From: CBDEGU01 sp965238045
Lineage (GTDB): Bacteria; Acidobacteriota; Terriglobia; Bryobacterales; UBA6623
Length of the DNA: 64,000 nt
Reading direction: 5' to 3'
Assembly (NCBI GenBank): GCA_965238045.1
Contig: CBDEGU010000011.1
Location: 1-64,000 of the forward strand
The number at the start of each line of letters is the position of its first letter. Positions within the stretch are counted from its first letter, which is position 1. The translations under genes and the position numbers were made by a program. The notes under the pieces are model-generated. The model saw nothing but the letters and a program-made list of their open reading frames with translations. It did no database searches and had not been told where the DNA came from. Below are positions 34,065 through 44,361 of this stretch, piece after piece.

Positions 34065-35399
34065 ATGCATCGTCGAGGTTTCCTCAAAGCGAGCGCCGCC
34101 GGGTTGGGGCTGGCCATGGCGCGGGCGGCGCCTCAGCCCCGGCGCGTCGCGCTGATTGGTTCCGGCTGGTATGGCAAGGTCGATCTGCTGCGGCTCATCC
34201 AGGTCGAGCCGGTGGAAGTCGTCGCGCTCTGCGATGCCGACAGCCGCATGCTGCGCCAGGCCGCCGAGCTGGTCTCGAAGCGGCAGAAGTCCGGCAAGCG
34301 GCCACGAACCTACGCCGACTACCAGGATCTGCTCAAGCAACAGCAGCCGGACATCGTCCTGGTGGTGACGCCGGACCACTGGCACGCGCTGCCGGCGATT
34401 GACGCCATGAAGGCCGGCGCCGACGTCTGGGTGCAGAAGCCGATCAGCGTCGATGTGACCGAGGGGCAAGCGATGCTGGCGGCCGCCCGTAAGCACAAAC
34501 GGGTCGTGCAGGTCGGCACGCAGCGCCGCAGCACGCCCCACATCATCGAAGCGCGCGACCGCATTCTCAACGAAGGCCTGCTCGGCAAAGTCGCGCATGT
34601 CGAGATCTGCTGTTACTACCATATGCGGGCCACGGCGAACCCCCCGGATACGGACCCGCCCGAGTATCTCGACTATGAGAGATGGACCGGGCCGGCGCCG
34701 ATGCGGCCCTATAACAGCCTCGTGCACCCGCGGCGCTGGCGCTCGTTCATGGAGTACGGCAATGGCATCGTCGGAGACATGTGCATTCACATGTTCGACA
34801 TGGTCCGCTGGATGATGGACCTCGGCTGGCCCCGGCGCATCTCATCCGAGGGCGGAATCTTCGTCCAGAAGAACAGCAAGGCGAACATCACCGACACACA
34901 GACGGCAACGTTTGCCTTCGACGAGCTGGACGTTGTCTGGACCCACCGCACTTGGGGAAGGCCGCCGGACCCGGATTACCCCTGGGCGGCGATCTTCCAC
35001 GGCGAGAAAGGAACCCTCAAGGTGAGCGTCCAGCGCTATGACTTCCTTCCCGCGGACAAGAACGAAAAGCCGATCCACGGCGAGGCTGTCTACGAGCTGG
35101 AACAGTATCCCGAGGACAAGACCGAAGACGCGCTCGAACGGCACGTCGCGCCGGCAATTCGCGGTCACATGAAGGACTTCCTGGCGGCGATCGATTCGCG
35201 GGGCAGGCCGGTGGCCGACATTGAGGAGGGTTACATCTCGACGACGAGCTGCATTCTGGCGAACATGGCGCTGGACGTGGGCCGGACGCTGGAGTGGGAT
35301 TCCAAGGCGGGCCGTGTCAGCGGGGATGACGAGGCCAACCGCCTGCTGACCAGACCCTATCGCGGGCCCTGGAAGCACCCAAAGCCGGCGACGGTGTAA
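34065..35399 (+). CDS. Gfo/Idh/MocA-family oxidoreductase, Tat-exported
   Basis: The 444-residue protein starts with a twin-arginine-like signal (MHRRGFLKASAAGLGLAMA). The Rossmann domain follows with RRVALIGSGWYGKVDLL and the family motif VQKPISVDVTEGQAM (the Lys-Pro pair of the nucleotide site), then the substrate domain with GNGIVGDMCIHMFDMVRWMM, including the His expected in catalysis. Such secreted relatives act on sugars or glycans with tightly bound NAD(P). GGAGG lies 6 nt before the ATG. No partner gene is adjacent. Confidence 0.88.
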   Translation: MHRRGFLKASAAGLGLAMARAAPQPRRVALIGSGWYGKVDLLRLIQVEPVEVVALCDADSRMLRQAAELVSKRQKSGKRPRTYADYQDLLKQQQPDIVLVVTPDHWHALPAIDAMKAGADVWVQKPISVDVTEGQAMLAAARKHKRVVQVGTQRRSTPHIIEARDRILNEGLLGKVAHVEICCYYHMRATANPPDTDPPEYLDYERWTGPAPMRPYNSLVHPRRWRSFMEYGNGIVGDMCIHMFDMVRWMMDLGWPRRISSEGGIFVQKNSKANITDTQTATFAFDELDVVWTHRTWGRPPDPDYPWAAIFHGEKGTLKVSVQRYDFLPADKNEKPIHGEAVYELEQYPEDKTEDALERHVAPAIRGHMKDFLAAIDSRGRPVADIEEGYISTTSCILANMALDVGRTLEWDSKAGRVSGDDEANRLLTRPYRGPWKHPKPATV

Positions 35400-35527
35400 C
35401 GGTATAAGGGGGCGGCGCAGGGAGGTCGGGGCCGGTCGGGGACAGCGCCCGAGCTGTGAGCGAATATAGGGATTTCTTGCTGATCCATGGCGCGTGTGGC
35501 TCGTGTGGTGGTGGCGGGTGTGCCGCG

Positions 35528-35567
35528 GGAAAAGCCGCGGATCTCAAACCCGAGATCCACTCTACGG
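35528..35567 (+). repeat. 40-bp dispersed repeat, copy 2 (first copy 28124-28164)
   Basis: Contains the small palindrome GATCTCAAACCCGAGATC after AAAAGCCGCG. The surrounding 35400-35641 holds another GTCGGGGACAG motif but no gene. Confidence 0.55.
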
Positions 35568-35641
35568 GGGTGTGGGAAGGCCGCGGGTCTCTTCGAGGCC
35601 AGCGGCATGGGGGCTCGCCTCGGTGATTTTCGGTGGGCAAG

Positions 35642-36073
35642 TCAGCCACGCTGACGCGAGGTTCGATGGGCGCGGATGAAATCGATGATGGATCGTAGTG
35701 AGGCGCCGGGCCGGAAAATCGCCGCGACGCCGAGACGTTTCATCTCCTGGCAGTCGTCGTCGGGAATAATGCCTCCGAGAATGACCCGCACCTCGGCGAG
35801 ACCCTGCTCCTTGAGAAGCTCGAGGATGCGGGGAACGATGACCGTGTGGGCGCCCGAGAGGATCGAGAGACCCATGAACTCGACGTCCTCTTGCAGGGCC
35901 GCGCTGACCACTTGCTCGGGTGTCTGGCGCAGGCCCGTATAGATGACCTCCATCCCGGCGTCGCGCAGGGCGCGCGCGATGACCTTGGCCCCGCGGTCAT
36001 GGCCGTCGAGACCCGGCTTGGCGATCAGGACGCGGATCGGCGGATCAGGCGGCGGGCTCGGAGAATTCGTCAT
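35642..36073 (-). CDS. icmB: B12-binding small subunit of an acyl-CoA mutase
   Basis: The 143-residue protein is a stand-alone cobalamin-binding domain. It has the base-off/His-on motif D23-G-H25-D-R-G28 (DxHxxG), then GLSILSGAH and the ILGGIIPDDD strand-turn that close around the nucleotide tail. Its size and position fit the small subunit of two-subunit mutases such as isobutyryl-CoA mutase. It lies 217 bp after the large-subunit gene on the same strand and should pair with it to rearrange the carbon skeleton of an acyl-CoA. Confidence 0.88.
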   Translation of the reverse strand: MTNSPSPPPDPPIRVLIAKPGLDGHDRGAKVIARALRDAGMEVIYTGLRQTPEQVVSAALQEDVEFMGLSILSGAHTVIVPRILELLKEQGLAEVRVILGGIIPDDDCQEMKRLGVAAIFRPGASLRSIIDFIRAHRTSRQRG

Positions 36074-36290
36074 CAGGGGCGGGTGGCGGCAGCAGTGAAT
36101 ATTATACGAGTCCGCTGGATGGAGAGTCTCGGCGGTGTTTTGAATCGCCGTGCCTCGGTCGCCATGCCAGGCGCGGATTGGCGCTCGGAAGCTGTGAGGG
36201 GATGCTGGGATTCGGCGGTGCTGTTGCTTCCGGGACGGTTATGTGGCTGGACCGCTTACTGACGTGCGCGGCCCGGTTTGGCGGGGGCCG

Positions 36291-37949
<1,659 letters not shown>

Positions 37950-37992
37950 CGCGCGGGGCTGCTCTTCATCAGACGCCGGCGGGCGAGAGAGC

Positions 37993-38042
37993 TGGTGGGC
38001 CCTGTAGGATTCGAACCTACGACCTACGGATTATGAGTCCGT
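37993..38042 (-). tRNA. tRNA-Met/Ile2 (anticodon CAT), 3' half only; likely attachment site
   Basis: On the minus strand the anticodon arm (38026-38042, anticodon at 38033-38035), variable loop, T arm (GTAGGTTCGAATCCTAC, 38004-38020), acceptor AGGGCCC and CCA are present. Sequence to the right of 38042 does not supply a D arm or a GGGCCCT strand. This looks like the duplicated 3' tRNA end left by an integrated island that extends to the right and includes the DISARM genes. Confidence 0.75.
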
Positions 38043-38656
38043 GTGTCGAGTGTCCATCGCTTCCGCCGGTGTCTATATCTTAACGACTTACACGCCATGT
38101 CGTCTTGAATCGTCCACTGAGGTAGCCAGACTTCCATGGGCGTGGCTACCAGCGTGGCTACCCTAACAGTCACCGCCCAGCGCCTTGCCGCAGCATGCGC
38201 AGCAGTCAGGCTCAGATACCCGCTCCGGCGGCACCCCGATTTCCCCCAACAGGTCTCAGACGCCAGGCCCCAAGACCAGGGCTGTTCGAGCTAACGGTGT
38301 CCTTTGTCCGCATCCAGCAGGATGAAACACCCTGCCGCTAGCTGGGTAACGGGCATTGTATCGGGCGTGGAGCTCTTCGCCGCCTCAGAGACTTAGATCT
38401 CCATGGCCGTTGCCATGGGCCTCAGTTGGTCTATCGACGAAACCTTCAGCACCTTGCTTTGAGCGGCGAGGGCGGTAAAGTCGGCGGAAGTAGCTAGGCG
38501 GTTCGCAGTGGCTGCTGAACGCCAATCGCCCACGGTCCCTTCTGTAGGGTGCCGCTTGAATACCACTCAGCCTGTTCAACCGTTGAACGATCTCGGCGTT
38601 CCTTCTCGCCCTCAGCTTCACCCTTTCGTATCCGGGCCTTCTCTGCCCTCACCGCC
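38043..38656. other. Left edge of the island, no intact gene
   Basis: The first 100 bp are typical attachment-flank sequence (GTGGCTACC repeated at 38143 and 38154). Between 38390 and 38640 the minus strand has an open stretch (RARRNAEIVQRLNRLSGIQ) that is not recognised. Confidence 0.35.
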
Positions 38657-39130
38657 TTAGCCGCTTCTCGTCGCCGACAGGGGTCGTATCAACTCCAGCG
38701 AATTATTCCGCACCGAGTTCACCAGCCGAGAGACCGGATAGGCTTCCATCTCGTCCGCTGGATACGGTTCGGCCTCGTGCAGGAAACGTCCCGGATCGGT
38801 GTCGGAAGAAAGCCACGTCTCCTCTTCGCCCTCTCGGAGCATCACCGGCATCCGGTCGTGAAGGGAAGCCACTAGCGAATTCGGCGAGCGGGTCAAAACG
38901 GTGAACGAGTGCAAGGCATCGCCGTCTGGACGCTGCCATATCTCGTACAAGCCCGCCATGGCAAACAGCCCACCGTCACTCCGTCGGATCACGTGGGGGA
39001 CTTTGGCTCCCCGGTCCCCCTTCCACTCGTAGAACCAGTTCGCTGGAACCAGACACCGACGATCCCGCAAAGCGGCCCGGAAACTTGGCTTCTTGCTCGC
39101 GGTTTCCGAACGCGCGTTGATCTGCCGCGA
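38657..39130 (-). pseudogene. SOS-response-associated peptidase (YedK/HMCES, SRAP), N-terminus missing
   Basis: The remaining about 155 codons carry the SRAP blocks INARSETASKKPSFRAAL, RRCLVPANWFYEW, GLFAMAGLYEIW and VASLHDRMPVML, with the catalytic His in LHDRMP and Glu in FYEW. SRAP proteins cross-link abasic sites through a Cys at position 2; that Cys and about 70 N-terminal residues are gone, so the product cannot function. An ATG at 39070 could start a shorter protein. Confidence 0.8.
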
Positions 39131-39584
39131 ACCCGCTCCCTCACCCTCTGGAGCTTTTGCCGGCGAACGAGTTGATCGTCAAGCTCTTTGTATTTCTCGT
39201 TTGAAGCTGCGTGGGCCTCCTCTAGGTTTCGCGACAGATGCTTGAGTTATTCCTCTGTCATGCCGACAATCGTACCGCGGAGGCGGTGAGTGTGTCCTGG
39301 AATCTCTCCCACCCAACACACCGCAGGCATTGGCTGAACGTCTGGACAGAGACTCGCCGCCGCGACACAAGACTCCTGGCACGCCCAACGACCATCCGAT
39401 AAACGTGCTCCACACTCCGGCTGAGGACCCCAGTTCCAACGCATGAACCCAGCGATCCTCCCTATAGAGCCGGTCTGAGTCGGTCTGCTACGCTCTTCGG
39501 TGTGCATCATTTCGGGAAACTGGCCAAAGATTAGCCCAATATCAACATGAAGAAGAGCGCCCATCACCGGAGCATCTCGCGTAG
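39131..39584. other. Region upstream of the DISARM operon
   Basis: The minus strand at 39140-39245 reads like a coiled coil (KHLSRNLEEAHAASNEKYKE), possibly from a decayed gene. A 106-codon minus-strand frame at 39247-39567 has no recognisable domain. The DISARM promoter should lie in this interval; no clear -35/-10 pair was fixed. Confidence 0.35.
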
Positions 39585-40946
39585 GTGGAGGAAGATTGTT
39601 TGATCAGACAAGCAGCAACTCAGAATGTCCCTAAACGCCAGCCCATCGTCGGCGAACTGGTGCACGTCCGCTCGCGACACTGGCTGGTCGATGAGGTCAT
39701 CGAACCAAAGATCCCCGGCCAGACATGCGTCGTCCGTCTTTCTTGTGCTGACGACGACGCTCAAGGGCAGTCCCTCGAAGTTCTCTGGGATTACGAACTC
39801 GACCGCTGGATTCCCGAGGAGGAGGGCTGGAGCGACCTCGCGGCCAAGGGCTTCGATCAGCCGCGCCACTTTGCAGCGTTCTTGCATACGCTCCGGTGGA
39901 ACTGCGTCACCGCCACCGACCCGAATCTATTCCAGGCGCCCTTTCGCGCGGGAATCAAGATCGATGCCTACCAGATGGAACCGCTCCGCAAGGCGCTCCG
40001 GCTGCCTCGCGTCAACCTCTTCATTGCCGACGACACGGGCCTTGGCAAGACGATTGAGGCGGGCCTCATCGCGCGCGAGTTGCTCCTGCGCAAGAAGGCC
40101 AAGACCATAGTGGTTGCGACGCCGCCGTCCGTCCTAGAGCAATGGAAGGCCGAGCTAGAGGAGCGTTTCGGCCTTGTGTTCGAGTTACTCGACCGCGGCT
40201 ATCTAACGCGAATGCGGCGCGAGCGCGGCTTCGGAGTCAATCCCTGGCGAACCCACAGCCGTTTCCTGGTGTCCCACAACCTTCTGATCGATCCCACCTA
40301 CACCGATCCGTTGCGTGAGTGGCTGGGGCAGTTCCTGCCGGGAAGCCTCTTGATCCTGGACGAAGCCCACCATGCAGCCCCTGCGAGCGGAGGACACTAC
40401 GGCATCGAGACGAAGTTCACACGCGCTATTCGCGACATCGCTGGACGCTTCGAGCACCGTTTATTCCTTTCCGCGACCCCACACAACGGCCACTCGAACA
40501 GCTTCTCCACGCTGCTTGAACTGCTCGACCCTTACCGCTTCACCAGCGGCGTCAAGGTCCGTAGGAAAGCGCTCGAAGACGTCATGGTGCGTCGCCTCAA
40601 GGAAGACATTCGCTCCGTGCAGGGTGGCTTCCCCAAGCGCAACGTAGAACCCGAAGTGATCGATGGACTTCCAGAAGACGCACCCGAACTCGTGCTTTCC
40701 CGCCTCCTCGACGAATAGCGCACTGTACGTGAGGAGCGTTTCGCAACTACCACGCGCCGGACCCAGGCCGCGGCGGGCCTGCTCGTGGTCGGATTGCAGC
40801 AGCGCCTTCTTTCATCGATTGAAGCCTTCGCACGCAGCCTGAAGAGGTACCGGGAAACCGTAAAGAAGCAGTGGGAGAAAGGGCAGGCGACGGACGCCGG
40901 GACGCGGTCCGAGAGCGACAGGGATGCCGACCTCTTCACCTCTGTG
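39585..40946 (+). pseudogene. drmD: DISARM drmD, SNF2-like helicase, 5' part (amber codon plus IS break)
   Basis: This is the N-terminal 454 codons of the class 1 DISARM helicase. Walker A is G152-L-G-K-T156 after FIADD, the Walker B box is D259-E-A-H262, and motif III is LFLSATPHNGHS. An in-frame TAG at 40716-40718 stops translation after 377 residues (LSRLLDE*RTVREERF). The frame then stays open to the IS256-family insertion at 40947. The GTG at 39585 opens the frame, but a TTG at 39600 with GGAGGA upstream is a better start. The product would be a helicase N-lobe only. Confidence 0.92.
40939..40946 (+). repeat. 8-bp target duplication, left copy (CCTCTGTG)
   Basis: CCTCTGTG at 40939-40946 is repeated at 42395-42402, directly outside the two ends of the IS256-family element. 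It marks the insertion point within drmD. Confidence 0.95.
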
Positions 40947-42394
40947 GAGAGTGTCCCAATCGTAGTTGAGGGTTTGTAGGGCGGCGGCGTAAAAGAGCAT
41001 TGTACTAGGCAGCCTTTGCTGCTGTGGCCTTGGCCGGATTGAGGATGGCGTCGAGCATCCACAGATCCTTGTAACCCATGATCTTGCGGAAGCTTTTCTC
41101 GGTATCGAGGAATGCAGCCGTGGCCCAGCGACACACCATGGCCGCGTCCTTCCAGCGGGTCACTCGCCGCGTTCTCCGCCGCACCCCGGCGTTAGGAGAC
41201 TCGACGATGTTCGTCGTCGCCAGGCAGCGATGCAGCGACGGCGGCGCACCCAGGCGGTTGATGGTGAAACACTCCTCCATGCCTTCGCGCAAACTCACCG
41301 CCGCCTCGGGCCAGTCACCCTCGTACCACTGGGCTAGCTTCTCCAGCCGCGCTTGTCCATCTTGGGCTCCCAGCCGCCAGGCGGCCCGGATCGCCGCTTT
41401 GGCCTGATCGCGCTCGGCCTTAGGCAGCCGCTCGACGACATTGCGCAGCTTGTGAGCACGGCAGCGCTGCACCGGAACTTTGCCGAAGACCCGCCGCACC
41501 GCCGCCCGCAGGGCCTTCGATCCATCGAGCACGAAGAGCCTGTTTTTCTCCGTCGATACTCCCCGCTCGACCATGCCCCTCAGCAAGTCTTCGGCGGCGG
41601 CTGTGCTCTCAGTGGCGGCGTGCTGCAATCCCAGCACATGTTTGTTGCCCTGACGGTCTACGCCCACCGCTGCAAGCACTACATGATCTGCGAAGATCAA
41701 ACCGTCCACGTAGATCACCAGCAGATCCAACTCATCCAGGCGCCGCGTGAGCACTTCGTCGATGCTCTTTTCGGCGGCCTCGACTGCCTCCCGGCTGACG
41801 GCGGATTTCGACACCCCGGCCGTGCCGGCCATTGCGCCAATCACCCCGGCATAGTTGCGCGTCGAGACGCCCTTCATCAGAATGTCGAGCATGCGCGCGC
41901 CGAGGCGTTCGTCGTCCTGCATCGCTTCGTAAGCGGGCACTTTGACCTCGCCGCCGGAGCGTTTGCGCAGTCTGGGTTTGCTGACGCGCAGTTTGCGGTT
42001 GCTGAGCTTGACGCGACCGGGCTGGCGGCCCCAGCGGACCACATCGCCGCGGCGCTTCTTGCCGGGCTGGGAAAGTTTTCCACCGGTAACTTGCTGCGCC
42101 GACAGTTCCAGCACGGCTTGAATGGCGGCGCGGCCGGTGACGTCGATAACCTCGTCGACGGCTCCGCGGCACTGCTCGACCAGTTCAACCAAGGGCAGCA
42201 TGAGTTGGGAGTTTTGGCTGAGCAGGCGGGTGAGGTCGTTGGGGCTGACTGGCTGTTGCTTCGCGGAATCCAGAATGTGATATCGTTTCTTCACGGCGGT
42301 TCTCCTTTGTGGTGAAAGGTTTGCTCGATTCTCTCAGAGAACCGGGCTTGAGAACCGCCGCCCTTCCACCTTCAACTAGATTCGGGACAATCTC
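40947..42394 (-). mobile_element. IS256-family insertion sequence, copy 2 (1448 bp), inside drmD
   Basis: Same length and ends as the copy at 9470-10917 (GAGAGTGTCCC on this side, GGGACAATCTC on the other), in the opposite orientation. The perfect 8-bp duplication CCTCTGTG flanks it. Removing the element and one octamer restores the drmD frame exactly. The two copies differ at very few bases, so this insertion is recent. Confidence 0.96.
41005..42294 (-). CDS. IS256-family transposase, copy 2
   Basis: The 429-residue protein is identical to that at 9570-10859, with catalytic Asp residues in IYVDGLIFADH and FVLDGSKALR and the Glu in TTNIVESPNAG. It is intact and transcribed against drmD. The three nucleotide differences noticed between the copies (41464, 41490 and 41493) are synonymous. 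Confidence 0.93.
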   Translation of the reverse strand: MKKRYHILDSAKQQPVSPNDLTRLLSQNSQLMLPLVELVEQCRGAVDEVIDVTGRAAIQAVLELSAQQVTGGKLSQPGKKRRGDVVRWGRQPGRVKLSNRKLRVSKPRLRKRSGGEVKVPAYEAMQDDERLGARMLDILMKGVSTRNYAGVIGAMAGTAGVSKSAVSREAVEAAEKSIDEVLTRRLDELDLLVIYVDGLIFADHVVLAAVGVDRQGNKHVLGLQHAATESTAAAEDLLRGMVERGVSTEKNRLFVLDGSKALRAAVRRVFGKVPVQRCRAHKLRNVVERLPKAERDQAKAAIRAAWRLGAQDGQARLEKLAQWYEGDWPEAAVSLREGMEECFTINRLGAPPSLHRCLATTNIVESPNAGVRRRTRRVTRWKDAAMVCRWATAAFLDTEKSFRKIMGYKDLWMLDAILNPAKATAAKAA

Positions 42395-42402
42395 CCTCTG
42401 TG

Positions 42403-44361
42403 CCCGACGCTGACGACGAGCGTAGCGAGTGGACGCCGGAACAGCTCGAAGCCGAGGAGTCGGACCAGATCGAGGCCGTCACCGCGGCTGCGGAAGCCGC
42501 CTCGCCCCGGGATGCCCACGCCGAAGCGCTTTGGCGCCGCGAGCAAGGGCTCCTCGACCAAATGCAGGCGGTCGCCGAGAAAGCCCGATATGTCCCCGAC
42601 GCCAAAGTGCGGCGCCTAATCGACTGGATCAGGGAGAATCTCTGCCCCGAGTTGCCCGCATTCGGGCAGCGGCCGCAGGAGACGCCCCCAAAGTGGAACA
42701 ACCGCCGCGTCCTCATCTTCACGGAGAATCGCGAGGGTACGAAGCGCTACCTTAAGACGATCCTCGAACAGGCGATCGAGGGTACTGATCGCGCCGACGA
42801 GCGTATCGAAGTGATCGACGGTCTCACTCGTGGCGCACGGCGCAAGGAGATCCAGCGTCGGTTCAACACTGACCCCGCGAAGGACCCGCTACGCATCCTG
42901 CTTGCTACCGACGCGGCTCGCGAAGGCCTAAACTTCCAGGCGCATTGTGCGGATCTCTTCCACTTCGATCTACCCTGGAACCCAGGACGCATCGAACAAC
43001 GCAACGGACGCATAGACCGTAAGCTTCAGCCGGCCCCCGAGGTAAACTGCCACTACTTCGTGCTCCCGCAACGGGTCGAAGACCGGGTGCTAAAGGTACT
43101 GGTCCGAAAGACGGAAACCATTAAGAAAGAGCTGGGCAGCCTCTCGAAGGTTATTGACGACGACATCGAGCGCCGTCTGAAACACGGCATCCGGCATCGG
43201 GACGTCGAGCAGTTGGCGCGCGAGATCGAGCAAGCCGACCTCGACGCCGAGAAGAAGCGCGTTTCCGAGGAAGAACTCGAAGCGACGCGCGAACGCCAGG
43301 AAGACCTGAAGTCGCAGATCCATCGCTGCGAAACGCTGCTTCAAACATCCCGAGAGTGGACCCGCTTCGAGGCCGCCCCATTCCGCGACGCGCTGTCCTG
43401 CTCCCTTGAGCTTCTCGGTGCCGACCGGCTGGAACAAGCAACTGACGACGCGGGCCGGCCAGTCTGGACCTTCCCGCCGCTCGACCGTCGTGCGGAAACT
43501 GATGGGAGCTGGGCCGCAACGCTCGACACGTTACGCACGCCACGCAAGCAAAACCAGAAGGTCGCGGACTGGCGTCGCGAGGCGCCGATCCGGCCGGTCG
43601 TTTTCGAGGACGCCGGCGTGCTCACCGAGGACACCGTTCACCTGCACCTGGAGCAGCGCGTCGCACAGCGGCTGCTCGCCCGATTTCGGTCGCAAGGATT
43701 TGTACATCACGACCTCTCGCGCGCGTGCCTCGCCCAGGCTACCGACTCCATTCCCCGCGTGATCCTGCTGGGCCGCCTCTCGCTCTATGGCCACGGAGCG
43801 GAGCGGCTGCACGAGGTACTGGTGCCGATTACGGCCCGCTGGATCGAGCCGTCCCGGCGGAATGGGTCGCTTACCGCGTACGCGCGGGAAGCAGAGGCCA
43901 AGACTCTCGATCTTCTCGATCGATCGCTTGGAAACGGCGGCCGCCCAACCCCCAGGGAGGAAATTCGCCGCAAGCTCCTTGACGCGGCGCCGGGTGACAT
44001 CAAGGAGCTGCTGCCACACCTCGAACCGAGAGCCGAGGAACTCGCCGCACTTGCCATTGAGAAACTCAAGCAGCGCGGGATACGGGAGGAGAAGGATCTA
44101 CGGGAAACCCTTGAGCGGCAACGCGAACGGGTGCGCGAAGAACTCGCCAAGAAAGAGGCTGGTTTTGAACAACTCACTCTGAGCTTCCGCGACGAAGAGA
44201 AGCGCCAGCTCGAGTCCGACATGCGGTCTTGGCGCAACCGCCTTCAACAATTCGAGCGCGATCTCGAAAGCGAGCCGCAACGCATTCGCCACTTCTATGA
44301 CGTGCGCGCGCAACGCATCGAGCCGGTTGGGCTTGTCTATCTCTGGCCGGAGACCAACTGA
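42403..44361 (+). pseudogene. drmD: DISARM drmD, 3' part after the IS insertion
   Basis: The remaining 652 codons hold the C-terminal helicase lobe: VLIFTENREGTKRYLKTIL, LLATDAAREGLNFQ and the motif VI box PGRIEQRNGRIDR, then a long charged coiled-coil-like region to the stop. A GTG at 42400 inside the target duplication could restart translation, but the N-lobe would be absent. Rejoined to the 5' part the gene would encode about 1106 residues with a single amber codon at position 378. Its stop overlaps the drmMI start by one base (TGATG). Confidence 0.92.

Noticed and set aside
37993..38068. Complete tRNA-Met gene
   Set aside because: No D arm and no GGGCCCT strand to pair with the acceptor; only the 3' half exists.
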